64,000 nucleotides of DNA, from positions 12,501 to 76,500 of the forward strand of contig NZ_JAIZDA010000018.1 of NCBI RefSeq assembly GCF_020404405.1. Direction: 5' to 3'. The position numbers and the translations under genes are program-made. Origin of the DNA: Novosphingobium sp. FKTRR1 (GTDB taxonomy: Bacteria; Pseudomonadota; Alphaproteobacteria; Sphingomonadales; Sphingomonadaceae). A model generated the notes under the pieces. It searched no databases and was not told the origin of the DNA. It worked only from the letters and a program-made list of their open reading frames with translations. Positions 8,020-16,959 of the stretch are shown here, piece after piece; the first letter of the stretch is position 1; each line of letters begins with the position of its first letter.

Positions 8020-9324
8020 TTACAGGATATACTTCGACAGATCCGCGTTCGCGGCAAGGCCCGAGAGCTTGTCCGAGACATAGGCGGCATCGACCGTCAC
8101 CGTGCTGCCGACACGGTCTTCGGCTTCGAAGCTGATTTCCTCGAGCAGCTTTTCCATGACCGTCTGCAAGCGGCGCGCGCCGATGTTCTCGACCGTCTCG
8201 TTCACTTGCGCGGCGGTGCGGGCGATGGCGCGCACGGCCTCGGGCGTGAAGTCGAGCGTGACGCCTTCGGTGCCGAGCAGGGCGCGGTACTGTTCGACCA
8301 GATTGGCGCGCGTTTCCGAAAGGATGCGCACGAAGTCCTCTTCGGTCAGCGCCTGCAGTTCCACCCGGATCGGCAGGCGGCCCTGCAATTCGGGCAGCAT
8401 GTCGCTGGGCTTGGCCACGTGGAAGGCGCCGCTGGCGATGAACAGCACATGGTCGGTCTTCATCGGCCCGTACTTGGTGGCGACGGTCGTCCCCTCGATC
8501 AGGGGCAGCAGGTCGCGCTGCACGCCTTCGCGGCTGACCGATCCACCGCGCACGTCGCTGACCGCGATCTTGTCGATCTCGTCGATGAACACGATGCCGT
8601 TGGATTCGGCGTTCTGCAGCGCCACGCGCGCGACATCGTCCTGATCCATCCGCTTTTCGGACTCTTCGTCGACCAGCTTGTCCCAGGCGTCGGCCACGCG
8701 CAGCTTGCGCCGCTTCAACGGGCGCTGGCCAAAGGCCTTGCCCATCATGTCCGACAGGTTGATCATGCCGATCCCCCCGCCCATGCCGGGGATCTCCATC
8801 GACGGCGATGCGGGCGCATCCTCCACCTCGATCTCGACCTCGACTTCGTTCATCGCGCCTTCGGTCAGACGCTGGCGGAAGCTTTCGCGGGTGGCCTCGC
8901 TCGCCCCGTCACCGACCAGCGCCTTGAGCAGGCGGTCCATCGCCGCCTTGCTGGCGGCTTCGCGCACGGCCTCGCGGCGGCGGTCCTTTTCCAGCCGGAT
9001 CGCCTCTTCGGCCAGATCGCGGGCGATCTGTTCGACATCGCGGCCGACATAGCCGACCTCGGTGAACTTGGTCGCTTCCACCTTGACGAAGGGAGCGTCG
9101 GCCAGCTTGGCCAGACGGCGGCTGATCTCGGTCTTGCCGCAACCCGTCGGCCCGATCATCAGGATATTCTTCGGCGAAACCTCGTCGCGCAGGGCGGGGC
9201 TGAGCTTCTGGCGGCGCCAGCGGTTGCGCAAGGCCACGGCTACCGCGCGCTTGGCGTCGCCCTGTCCGATGATGTGCGCGTCCAGCGCGGCGACGATTGC
9301 CTTGGGGGTCAGGGAATCTTTCAT
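8020..9324 (-). CDS. hslU: ATP-dependent protease ATPase subunit HslU
   Basis: A 434-residue AAA+ unfoldase. Walker A is GPTGCGKTE near residue 58, preceded by [25 protein letters not shown] is the HslU pore/GYVG segment. The inserted I-domain spans roughly residues 110-230. Walker B is [10 protein letters not shown], and [15 protein letters not shown] is the C-terminal sensor-2 helix. It forms hexamers that feed unfolded substrates into HslV in the cytoplasm. The gene starts 4 bp after hslV, so the two are co-translated. Confidence 0.97.
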   Translation of the reverse strand: MKDSLTPKAIVAALDAHIIGQGDAKRAVAVALRNRWRRQKLSPALRDEVSPKNILMIGPTGCGKTEISRRLAKLADAPFVKVEATKFTEVGYVGRDVEQIARDLAEEAIRLEKDRRREAVREAASKAAMDRLLKALVGDGASEATRESFRQRLTEGAMNEVEVEIEVEDAPASPSMEIPGMGGGIGMINLSDMMGKAFGQRPLKRRKLRVADAWDKLVDEESEKRMDQDDVARVALQNAESNGIVFIDEIDKIAVSDVRGGSVSREGVQRDLLPLIEGTTVATKYGPMKTDHVLFIASGAFHVAKPSDMLPELQGRLPIRVELQALTEEDFVRILSETRANLVEQYRALLGTEGVTLDFTPEAVRAIARTAAQVNETVENIGARRLQTVMEKLLEEISFEAEDRVGSTVTVDAAYVSDKLSGLAANADLSKYIL

Positions 9325-9328
9325 GGTT

Positions 9329-9898
9329 TCAGAGACTTTCGACCGTCACGCGGTCATTGGTGTAAACGCAGATATCGGCGGCGACGGCCATGGCCTTGCG
9401 GGCGATGACTTCGGCATCGGCTTCGTAGTCGGAAATGGCGCGGGCAGCGGCGAGCGCATAGTTCCCGCCCGAGCCGATCGCGGTGATCACCGCTTCGCCG
9501 GCAGCTTCGGGTTCGAGCACATCGCCATTGCCGGTCAGCACCAGCAAAGCTTCGGCGTCGGCCACGATCATCAGCGCTTCGAGGTTGCGCAGATACTTGT
9601 CGGTGCGCCAGTCCTTGGCCAGTTCCACTGCCGCGCGCAGCAGTTGCCCGCGATGCTGTTCAAGCTTGCGCTCAAGCCGTTCGAACAGGGTGAAGGCGTC
9701 GGCGGTGGCGCCTGCGAACCCGGCGATGACCTTGCCATCCCCAAGGCGGCGGACCTTGCGCGCATTGGGCTTCATCACGGTGTTGCCCATGGAGACCTGA
9801 CCGTCACCGGCGATGACGGTACGGCCGTTCTTGCGCACCCCGACGATGGTGGTGCCGTGCCACTGGATCAGGCCGTGGCTCGCCTTGCTGTCGTTCAT
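9329..9898 (-). CDS. hslV: ATP-dependent protease peptidase subunit HslV
   Basis: A 189-residue proteasome-beta-like peptidase. The motif [10 protein letters not shown] puts the catalytic threonine at residue 16, so a 15-residue propeptide is expected to be removed. [12 protein letters not shown] and the [17 protein letters not shown] segment are diagnostic. The gene lies immediately upstream of hslU in one operon, and the two products form the ClpYQ/HslVU protease for heat-damaged and regulatory proteins. Confidence 0.97.
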   Translation of the reverse strand: MNDSKASHGLIQWHGTTIVGVRKNGRTVIAGDGQVSMGNTVMKPNARKVRRLGDGKVIAGFAGATADAFTLFERLERKLEQHRGQLLRAAVELAKDWRTDKYLRNLEALMIVADAEALLVLTGNGDVLEPEAAGEAVITAIGSGGNYALAAARAISDYEADAEVIARKAMAVAADICVYTNDRVTVESL

Positions 9899-9950
9899 GC
9901 CCCGGATATGGGAACCCCGGGACCGGGTTCAAGCGGTGGCGAAAGTCGCC

Positions 9951-10457
9951 TTAGCTGCCGTTGGGGCCACGACCGCCGGTCGGCGCCTGACCAGTCGCAC
10001 CGGGGACTGCGCCAACCGTGCCGATGTTGCCGAACAGGTCTTCGAAGAAGCCGCGATGACGGCCAAGCGTGGGCGTGGCGTGGCCATCGGGACGCAGTTG
10101 CACGACGTTTTCAGCGCCGAACCGCTGCACGGTCGAAACATTGCCCGCAGCGTTGAAATTCACCCGCAGTACGGTTTGTGCGCTGGTGCGCGGGGTCGTG
10201 AATGGCCGCTGCTTGGTGTCGATCGACACGTAATAGGCGGTCGGGCTGCCGAACTGGCTCTTGATCGTCGGCTGGCCGAGCGCGCGCTCAACCGAGACGC
10301 GGTTGTCGACGCCCGGCTGCACCGAATCGGTCAGTGCCGGATCAATGAGATAGCCGCGATGATCGCGAATGCTGGCGCAACCGCCCGCCAACAACGCAAG
10401 GCCAAGCGCAGCGGTACCACGGACGACCATTCCAACCGGCAACCGACCCTTGCGCAT
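9951..10457 (-). CDS. bamE: outer-membrane assembly lipoprotein BamE (SmpA/OmlA)
   Basis: A 168-residue lipoprotein. The signal peptide ends in the lipobox LAGGC, so Cys27 would be lipidated. The SmpA/OmlA core follows: GVDNRVSVERALGQPTIKSQF, then the strand pair around TAYYVSIDTKQRP and VLRVNFNAAGNVS. BamE is an accessory part of the BAM complex that inserts beta-barrels into the outer membrane. The Gly/Pro-rich tail after residue 145 is an extension without known role. It is divergent from the bc1 chaperone gene. Confidence 0.88.
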   Translation of the reverse strand: MRKGRLPVGMVVRGTAALGLALLAGGCASIRDHRGYLIDPALTDSVQPGVDNRVSVERALGQPTIKSQFGSPTAYYVSIDTKQRPFTTPRTSAQTVLRVNFNAAGNVSTVQRFGAENVVQLRPDGHATPTLGRHRGFFEDLFGNIGTVGAVPGATGQAPTGGRGPNGS

Positions 10458-10672
10458 TCACGACTCCGAATTCCTGTGCCGGCCGGATGGCGGCGTACAT
10501 CAATGCCCGCGCGGACGTTTGCCTTCCGGGCGGGGCACCCTATATCGCCCCAGCCTTAGGGTTGAAAGCTCAAGTCCGCAATGGCGGGGTGTGCGTTCGA
10601 TGCCGACCGGCGGTTTAATCGGTGGTGAACGGCTGCACTGGCTGTTCGGATCACACATGAAAGGTTCACGCG

Positions 10673-11188
10673 ATGTCGCTGCTGTCCCGCCTGTTCGGAC
10701 AAAAGCCCGATGACCGCGCCGCCGCGCGCCCGCTGTGGCATCGCGTGGTCGAGATCGCGCGCGAAAAGGAATGGTATCGCGATTGCGGCGTGGCCGATAC
10801 GCTGGCCGGGCGCTTCGACGCGATCACGCTGATTCTGGCCATCGTGCTGCTGCGCATGGAGCGCGAGGAGACGCTGATCGCGCCGTCGGTGCGGCTGACC
10901 GAACTGTTCGTCGAGGACATGGAGGGCCAGTTGCGCGAAAGCGGTGTGGGCGACGTGGTGGTGAGCAAGCACATGGGCAAATTGATGAGCACTCTTGGCG
11001 GGCGACTGGGCGCCTATCGCACCGCGCTCGAATCGGGCGAGGCGGCGATGGCCGAGGCGGTAACGCGCAACGTGACCTTGCGCGAGGGCGCCGACCCGCT
11101 GCTGGTGGCGCGCCGCGCCCGGGCCTTTGCCGCCGGGCTGGCGCTGGTGCCGGGCTTCCGCGTGCTCGATGCGGACATCGGCAAATGA
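10673..11188 (+). CDS. ubiquinol-cytochrome c chaperone family protein
   Basis: A 171-residue helical protein of the Ubiq_cyt_C_chap family (homologous to mitochondrial CBP3). Characteristic segments are WYRDCGVADTLAGRFDAITL, LTELFVEDMEGQLRESGVGD and SKHMGKLMSTLGGRLGAY. Alphaproteobacteria use it in the assembly of the cytochrome bc1 complex. Its stop overlaps the start of the YceD-like gene by four bases, the arrangement seen in many alphaproteobacteria. Confidence 0.9.
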   Translation: MSLLSRLFGQKPDDRAAARPLWHRVVEIAREKEWYRDCGVADTLAGRFDAITLILAIVLLRMEREETLIAPSVRLTELFVEDMEGQLRESGVGDVVVSKHMGKLMSTLGGRLGAYRTALESGEAAMAEAVTRNVTLREGADPLLVARRARAFAAGLALVPGFRVLDADIGK

Positions 11189-11817
11189 GCGCCGATCTGC
11201 CTGCCGGGGGCCATCCCGCCGGGTCTGCCCCAGCCGGGCCTTCCTCCGCCGGGTCTTCCCCCGCCGGTTCTGCCCCAGCCGGCTCTGCCCCAGCCGGCTC
11301 TGCCAGCGAGTTTTCGCGGATCATCGACGTGCGCTACATCAACGCCGCGCCGCTGGTGCTTGAGCCTGACGAGACCGAGCGACGCCGACTTGCCGGGCGC
11401 TTCGGCATCTCGGGCATCGATGCGATGCGCGCCGAACTGCGGCTTGAGCGCGAGCCCGAAGCGGTGACCGTGACCGGTCGGCTGACCGCGGCGATCGTGC
11501 AGGCCTGCGCGATCTCGGGCGAGGACTTTGCCGTGGCGATCGACGAGCCGGTGGCGCTGCGCTTCGTCCCCGATACGGGTGAGGCACCGGTTGCCCCCGA
11601 CGAAGAGATCGAACTGACCGCCACCGCGTGCGACGAAATCCCCTATTCCGGCCCCGGCTTCGATCTGGGCGAAGCGATCGCGCAGACGCTGGCGCTGGCG
11701 ATCGACCCGTTTGCCGAAGGGCCCGAAGCCGACCGCGCGCGCCGCGAATACGGGCTGGACGGAAGCGGTGGCGGCGGTGCCTTTGCCGCGCTTGCCGCGC
11801 TCAAGACGAAAGATTGA
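11185..11817 (+). CDS. YceD/DUF177 family protein with repeat-expanded N-terminus
   Basis: A 210-residue protein. From about residue 43 on it matches DUF177/YceD: EFSRIIDVRYINAAP, LTAAIVQACAISGEDF (the usual Cys-containing strand) and a C-terminal LGEAIAQTLALAIDPF. The family is usually linked to 23S rRNA/ribosome assembly and sits before rpmF in other bacteria; rpmF is not here. Residues 5-41 are a low-complexity PAGSA-type extension made by six 15-bp tandem repeats. The ATG at 11185 overlaps the upstream stop (ATGA). Confidence 0.85.
   Translation: MSADLPAGGHPAGSAPAGPSSAGSSPAGSAPAGSAPAGSASEFSRIIDVRYINAAPLVLEPDETERRRLAGRFGISGIDAMRAELRLEREPEAVTVTGRLTAAIVQACAISGEDFAVAIDEPVALRFVPDTGEAPVAPDEEIELTATACDEIPYSGPGFDLGEAIAQTLALAIDPFAEGPEADRARREYGLDGSGGGGAFAALAALKTKD
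11218..11307. repeat. six 15-bp tandem repeats inside the YceD-like gene
   Basis: Units begin at 11218, 11233, 11248, 11263, 11278 and 11293, with consensus GCCGGGTCTGCCCCA. The unit is five codons long, so copy-number change keeps the frame and only lengthens the Pro-Ala-Gly-Ser linker. Confidence 0.9.
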
Positions 11818-11825
11818 CCCGCATT

Positions 11826-13283
11826 ATGGCAACCGTGCCCGACCAGCCCGCCCGGCCAGCGCCGCCGCACGACCGTTCACGCGGGCGCGATCTGACCAAG
11901 GGTCCGATCTTGCGCACATTGCTGTTCTTTTCGGCGCCGACGCTGGCATCGAACATTCTCCAGTCGCTCAACGGCTCGGTCAATGCGGTGTGGGTCGGGC
12001 GCTTGCTCGGGCCCAGCGCGCTGGCCGCCACCGCCAACGCCAACGTGGTGATGTTTCTGGTGTTTGCGGCCGTGTTCGGCTTCGGCATGGCCGCCACCGT
12101 CAAAGTGGGACAGGCCTTCGGTGCGGGCAATGTCGATGCCGCGCGGCGCACGTTCGGCACCGCCGTGGGCTTCTGCATCGGCCTTTCGGCGCTGGTCGCA
12201 GGCGCTGGCTGGGTGTCCGCGCCACGCCTGCTGCACGCGATGTCGACGCCGGGCGAAGTGTTCGATCTGGCGCTGGCCTATCTGCGGGTGATCTTCATCG
12301 CCATGCCCGCCTCGATGCTGACGGTGATGATCGGCATGGGCCTGCGCGGCGCGGGCGATGCGCAGACCTCGCTGCGCTTCATGATCGTCTCGGTGCTGCT
12401 CGACGTTGCGCTCAACCCGCTGTTCATCGCCGGGATCGGGCCGTTTCCGCGAATGGGCATCGCCGGATCGGCGCTGGCCAGCGCGATCGCCTCGTACCTG
12501 TCGATGGCCGGGCTGCTGGTCTATGTCTACGCGCGCAACCTGCCGCTGCGGCTGCGCGGTGCGGAAGTGTCGTACCTGATCCCGGCGCGGTCCGAACTGC
12601 GTTACATCTTCACCAAGGGCCTGCCCATGGGAGCGCAGATGCTGATCATCTCGATGGCCGGGATCATCATGGTCGGCCTTGCCAACCGGCAGGGCGCCAC
12701 TGCCAGCGCCGCCTATGGCGCCAGCCTGCAAGTGTGGAGCTATCTGCAGATGCCCGCGATGGCGATCTCCGCCGCGCTCAGCGCCATGGCCGCGCAAGCG
12801 ATCGGCGCGCGCCTGCCCGAACGGCTGGGACGGATCACCCGCGCCGGGCTGATCCTGAACCTTTCGATCACCGGGCTGATGACGGTGCTGCTGCTGCTGT
12901 TCGACCGGCCGGTGCTGCAACTCTTCCTTGGCCCGCAAAGCCCGGCGGTCGATCTGGCGCGGCACATCCAGTTCCTGGCAAGCTGGAGCTTCGTGCTGTT
13001 CGGCATCACCATCGTGCTGTTCGGCACGATGCGCGCAGGCGGCGTGGTGCTGGCGCCGCTGGTGGTGCTGGCGATCGCGCTCTACCCGGTAAGGCTTGGG
13101 TTCTACGCGCTGCTGTTCCCGCACATCGGGGCGGACGCGCTGTGGCTGTCGTTCCCGGTCGGCTCGGTGGCGGCGGTGACGCTGGCGACCTTTGCCTACA
13201 GCCGCAAGGGCTGGCGGGAAAAGGCGCTGGCGGTTTCGCTGGTCCCGCGCGAAGCCGCGCTTGCCCCCGCCACGGCAGCCTAA
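11826..13283 (+). CDS. MATE family multidrug/cation antiporter
   Basis: A 485-residue protein with 12 hydrophobic segments in two similar halves, the MATE pattern. LLFFSAPTLASNILQSLNGS and the VNAVWVGRLLGPSALAATANA region are the first helices, and GMGLRGAGDAQTSLRF and GTMRAGGVVLAPLVV are the family's loop motifs. It would export drugs or organic cations in exchange for Na+ or H+. ATG 11826 lies 8 bp after the preceding stop. Its stop overlaps that of the convergent HerA-like gene. Confidence 0.93.
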   Translation: MATVPDQPARPAPPHDRSRGRDLTKGPILRTLLFFSAPTLASNILQSLNGSVNAVWVGRLLGPSALAATANANVVMFLVFAAVFGFGMAATVKVGQAFGAGNVDAARRTFGTAVGFCIGLSALVAGAGWVSAPRLLHAMSTPGEVFDLALAYLRVIFIAMPASMLTVMIGMGLRGAGDAQTSLRFMIVSVLLDVALNPLFIAGIGPFPRMGIAGSALASAIASYLSMAGLLVYVYARNLPLRLRGAEVSYLIPARSELRYIFTKGLPMGAQMLIISMAGIIMVGLANRQGATASAAYGASLQVWSYLQMPAMAISAALSAMAAQAIGARLPERLGRITRAGLILNLSITGLMTVLLLLFDRPVLQLFLGPQSPAVDLARHIQFLASWSFVLFGITIVLFGTMRAGGVVLAPLVVLAIALYPVRLGFYALLFPHIGADALWLSFPVGSVAAVTLATFAYSRKGWREKALAVSLVPREAALAPATAA

Positions 13284-15019
13284 CTGCCCAGTCGGCTCTG
13301 CATCCGCCAGCGCTGCACCGTGCGCTGCACCGATTGCTCTTCGCCGCCACGCTGCGTCCACAGTTCGGAAAACAGCGGGTCGGCCGAAGCCGGACGCAGC
13401 CGCAGTTCAAGGTCATCGAACGTCACCCGGATCGGGATCGCCACGCCTTCGCCGCAGATGATCCCTTCGCGGTTTCGCAGCGCCGGGATCGAATCGATGA
13501 ACCCGCGCGCGCCTTCGGGCATCGCCGCCTTGACGAACGCCTGATCGCGCTCGTTGTTCAGCCGCATCGCGATGATCGTGCCGACCTGACTGAGCACGCC
13601 TTCGGCAAGGTCGGACGGACGCTGCGTGATCAGGCCGAGCGAGACGCCGTATTTGCGCCCTTCCTTGGCGATGCGGCCCAGAATGCGCCCGACCGACGAG
13701 CCATCGGCATTGCGCTCGTTGGGCACATAGCGGTGGGCTTCCTCGCACACGAGCAGGATCGGCCGGGTCTGCTCATCGCGCGACCAGATGGCGTAATCGA
13801 ACACCAGCCGCGACAGCACCGCGACCACGGTCGAGGTGATCTCGGACGGCACGCCCGACACGTCGATGATCGAGATCGGCTTGCCGTGCGCGGGCAGCCG
13901 GAAGATGCGGCCGATGAATTCGGCCATCGTGTCGCCAACCAGCAGCCCCGAGAACATGAACTGATAGCGCGGGTCGCTCTTGACCTCATCGATCTTGGTA
14001 CGGATGCGCTGATAGGGGATCGAATTGGTGCCCTTGTCGAGTTTGCCCATCTCGTTCTGCAGGATCGTGACGAGGTCCGACAGCATGTAGGGCACGGGCG
14101 AATCGATGGTGATCTTGCCCAGCGATTCGGCCAGACGGCTTTTCTGCCGCGCCATCAGCAGGCAACGCGCCAGAATTGACGCGTCGATCGTGCGTTCGGG
14201 GCCCTGCACCGTCAGGAACACCTCGCAGTGCTCCTCGAAGTTCATCAGCCAGTACGGCATCTGCAAGTTGGTGACATCGATCAGGTTGCCGATGTCGCGG
14301 AACGCCGACAGATATTCGCCGTGCGGATCGACCATGACCACATGGCTTTCGGGCGCCGCATTGCAGATGCGGTGGAGGATCAGCGCGGCTGCGGTCGACT
14401 TGCCGGTGCCGGTCGAGCCGAGCAGCGCGAAATGCTTGCCCAGAAAGGGATCGACATAAAGCCCCGCCGCGATGTCGCGCGTGGGGTGGACCGTGCCGAT
14501 GCGGACATTGGGGCGCCCGTCGCTGGCATAGATCTGCCGCAAATCAAGGCTGGTGGCAGGATAGATCGGCGATCCGGGGATCGGGTAACGGGTGACGCCG
14601 CGCCGAAATCCGGTGATGTTTCCGGTCAGGCGCTCCTCATCGCCTTCGCCAAGGAAATCGACTTGCGCGATGACGCCGCCCTGCCCGTCGGCCTGCTGGG
14701 CATGACGCTGCGTCCGCACGCTGGCGAGCAACCACGACCTGCCGACCCGGATCTTGATCTGGCTGCCGACCTGCCCGGAAATCGCCACCGATGGATCGGT
14801 GTCGGCCATGCATTCCTCAAGCCTGCGCAAGTCGAGCGCGATCGAACTGCCGCCACCGGCCACATCCATCACCCGGCCCAGCGGACGCAGGGCGTTGTCG
14901 GCGGCTGGGCGCGGGGGAGCCGCCCGCTGCAAGGCCGGAGCATCATCGGGCGAGGCGAACCCGTCCTCGCCGCCAAGTGGGCTCAGTGGCCTTGAGAAAT
15001 CCTGGCTGCTCATGTCCAT
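13280..15019 (-). CDS. HerA-like ATPase (DUF87 family)
   Basis: About 579 residues. An N-terminal beta-barrel (HAS-barrel-like, residues about 50-150) precedes the RecA/FtsK-like ATPase. Walker A is GSTGTGKST, then MVDPHGEYLSAF. Walker B is ILLVCEEAHRYVP. The C-terminal half contains GLITQRPSDLAEGVLSQ and RLNNERDQAFV, both HerA signatures. Bacterial and archaeal HerA proteins are hexameric DNA translocases, often paired with the nuclease NurA; no NurA is adjacent here. ATG 15019 is preferred over 15013, while 15061 would add a non-conserved stretch. It converges on the MATE gene with overlapping stop codons. Confidence 0.85.
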   Translation of the reverse strand: MDMSSQDFSRPLSPLGGEDGFASPDDAPALQRAAPPRPAADNALRPLGRVMDVAGGGSSIALDLRRLEECMADTDPSVAISGQVGSQIKIRVGRSWLLASVRTQRHAQQADGQGGVIAQVDFLGEGDEERLTGNITGFRRGVTRYPIPGSPIYPATSLDLRQIYASDGRPNVRIGTVHPTRDIAAGLYVDPFLGKHFALLGSTGTGKSTAAALILHRICNAAPESHVVMVDPHGEYLSAFRDIGNLIDVTNLQMPYWLMNFEEHCEVFLTVQGPERTIDASILARCLLMARQKSRLAESLGKITIDSPVPYMLSDLVTILQNEMGKLDKGTNSIPYQRIRTKIDEVKSDPRYQFMFSGLLVGDTMAEFIGRIFRLPAHGKPISIIDVSGVPSEITSTVVAVLSRLVFDYAIWSRDEQTRPILLVCEEAHRYVPNERNADGSSVGRILGRIAKEGRKYGVSLGLITQRPSDLAEGVLSQVGTIIAMRLNNERDQAFVKAAMPEGARGFIDSIPALRNREGIICGEGVAIPIRVTFDDLELRLRPASADPLFSELWTQRGGEEQSVQRTVQRWRMQSRLGS

Positions 15020-15134
15020 CGTGTACCCGCCTGCGCGACCCGCACCCGGCGGCCCCGGCAATCAGGGCTATCAAGCGATGGTTAAAAGCCTGATAATGGC
15101 CATGGAACGATGGTTCGAGAATGGCGGTGCGGGC

Positions 15135-15980
15135 TCAGATCAGGGCGAACAGCCGCCCGGCCAGCCAGCCCATGCCGACCGACACCAGCACCACGAAAAT
15201 GCCGTAAAGCAGTCCGTTGTGCTGGGCATTCCACGCCACGAACCGCTCGAAGCCGGCCTTGTGCACGACCACCCGCGTCACTTTCGATGCCACCACCCGG
15301 CCGTCGCGGATGGCAAATGTTTCGGCGGTATAATCGCCGACCGGGACACTGGAGGGTAGCGCGATGCGCGCCTGATACAGCACCTGACCACTGATCTGCA
15401 CGCCGCCGTCATCCTGCTGGTACAGGCCCTGGCGGCGCATGTGCGCCACCAGTCCCGCGGCAAAGCGCTGCTGGCGCGTCGGATCGATCGTCCCGGTGGG
15501 CGAAAGCTGCAGGGCATCGAGGCCAAGCTCGTAGATCGCCGCTGTCCGATCGTCGACGATGGTGCGCACAGGACGGCTGGCCGCTACCGCATAGAACCCC
15601 GGCGCCGAGCCGAAAGCGGCGCTGGCGGCGTTGATCCACATGCCCGCCACCTTGCGCTTTTCGCGGACCACGACCGAGCGGACCGGCCCTTCCAGCACGA
15701 CCACGATGTCGTAATCGTGCGCCGCGCGGGTGCCTTCGGGTGTCAACAAAGCGCCGAACAGCAACAAGTCGGCGCCATTGAAGCCCTGCCGGACCTGCAC
15801 GTCGTGCTGCGAGATTTCGGGGACAAGGATCGGATCGCGGGCGCCGCACAGCATCGCCAAGGCCAACAGCGCCAGCAGCAGCGCTGCGACCGGGCGAAGC
15901 CAGCCGGCCCAGCAGCTCACAGCAATGCGGCTCACGGCAACGCGGCTCACAGCAACACGGCTCACAGCAATGCGGCTCAC
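15135..15980 (-). CDS. TIGR02186/Alph_Pro_TM family membrane protein
   Basis: A protein of 261-281 residues depending on the start. It has a signal-like helix (VAALLLALLALAMLCGA), a periplasmic domain beginning DPILVPEISQHDVQV and containing FYAVAASRP, and a C-terminal membrane helix (GLLYGIFVVLVSVGMGWLAG). This is the alphaproteobacterial TIGR02186 (PF09608) family, nearly always next to a TauE-type permease, as here. The start is ambiguous: five in-frame GTG codons (15980, 15965, 15950, 15935, 15920) lie in a 15-bp tandem repeat. GTG 15980 overlaps the TauE stop (GTGA), while GTG 15920 gives the most normal signal peptide. Function is unknown; an accessory role to the permease is inferred. 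Confidence 0.85.
   Translation of the reverse strand: MSRIAVSRVAVSRVAVSRIAVSCWAGWLRPVAALLLALLALAMLCGARDPILVPEISQHDVQVRQGFNGADLLLFGALLTPEGTRAAHDYDIVVVLEGPVRSVVVREKRKVAGMWINAASAAFGSAPGFYAVAASRPVRTIVDDRTAAIYELGLDALQLSPTGTIDPTRQQRFAAGLVAHMRRQGLYQQDDGGVQISGQVLYQARIALPSSVPVGDYTAETFAIRDGRVVASKVTRVVVHKAGFERFVAWNAQHNGLLYGIFVVLVSVGMGWLAGRLFALI
15921..15980. repeat. four 15-bp tandem repeats carrying alternative GTG starts
   Basis: Units at 15921, 15936, 15951 and 15966, with minus-strand consensus GTGAGCCGCGTTGCT (encoding Val-Ser-Arg-Val/Ile-Ala). Every unit, and the sequence just after the array, begins with GTG in the frame of the TIGR02186 gene, so the array duplicates the translation start region. 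Confidence 0.9.
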
Positions 15981-16891
15981 AGGCCGACCACCGTGAACAC
16001 CTCGTCCGGCTGATAGCCCAGCCCCAGCGCCATTCGCAGCGCAACCGCCAGCACGATCACCGCAAGGATCAACCGCAGCACCTCGGGCCGCGCCTTCTGG
16101 GCGAACTGCGCGCCCACTTGCGCGCCCGAAACCGAACCGATCAGCAACAGCCCGGCCAGTACCACATCGACGGCATGCGTGGTCAGCGCGTGCATCATCG
16201 TGGTCGCCATCGTCACGAACAGGATCTGGAACAGCGAAGTGCCCACCACCACGCTTGCCCCCATGCCCAGAATGTAGAGCATCGCGGGCACCAGAATGAA
16301 CCCGCCGCCGATCCCCATCAGCATCGTCATGATACCGGTGATCATGCCGAGCAGCAGCGGGGCCAATGGCGAAATGTACAGGCCCGAGCGATAGAACCGC
16401 CAGCGCAGCGGCAGGCTGGCGACCAGCGGATGGTGCCGCCGCCGCCGCGCCGGTCGCGCCGCTCCACCGCGCGCGATCCGCAGCGACACGATCGCCTCCC
16501 ACGCCATCAGCGAGCCGATGCCACCCAGCATCAGCACATAGAGCACGCTGATCACCGTATCCATCTGGCCCAGCGCCTGCAGCAGCCGGAACAGCAAGGC
16601 GCCGATGCCGGTGCCGAGTACGCCGCCGACAACCAGCACCGCGCCCATCTGGTAATCGATGCCGCCGCGCCGGGCATGGGCGAATGCGCCCGAAACGCTG
16701 GCGCCGGTCACCTGACTGGCCGCAGAAGCCGCAGCAACCGTCGGCGGCACGCCATAGAAGATCAGCAGCGGTGTCGTCAGAAATCCCCCGCCGACGCCGA
16801 ACATGCCCGACAACAAGCCGGTCAGCCCGCCCAGCGCGATGATGACCCAGGCGTTGACCGCAAGGTTGGCGATGGGAAGGTAGACGTTCAT
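15977..16891 (-). CDS. TauE/SafE family anion permease
   Basis: A 304-residue membrane protein in two similar halves. Each half has the TauE glycine-rich motif (GGLTGLLSGMFGVGGGFLTTP near the N-terminus, GIMTMLMGIGGGFILVPAML in the second half). ASQVTGASVSGAFAHARRG is the conserved loop in the first half. The family exports or imports sulfite, sulfoacetate and related organic sulfur anions. The open frame extends upstream to 17131 without coding character; ATG 16891 gives the usual short N-terminus. It is translationally coupled to the TIGR02186 gene. Confidence 0.9.
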   Translation of the reverse strand: MNVYLPIANLAVNAWVIIALGGLTGLLSGMFGVGGGFLTTPLLIFYGVPPTVAAASAASQVTGASVSGAFAHARRGGIDYQMGAVLVVGGVLGTGIGALLFRLLQALGQMDTVISVLYVLMLGGIGSLMAWEAIVSLRIARGGAARPARRRRHHPLVASLPLRWRFYRSGLYISPLAPLLLGMITGIMTMLMGIGGGFILVPAMLYILGMGASVVVGTSLFQILFVTMATTMMHALTTHAVDVVLAGLLLIGSVSGAQVGAQFAQKARPEVLRLILAVIVLAVALRMALGLGYQPDEVFTVVGL

Positions 16892-16959
16892 CCTGATAGC
16901 GACTGGTAGCCCATGCGCCCCCGCTTGCAAACGCCGTGCTCCACCATAGCGGCGACGCC

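Noticed and set aside
7526..8083. Plus-strand open frame over the RNA candidate (GTG start at 7526)
   Set aside because: It runs through two strong terminators and the palindrome, and its translation is Arg/Pro-rich without any domain. The base pairing explains the sequence better.
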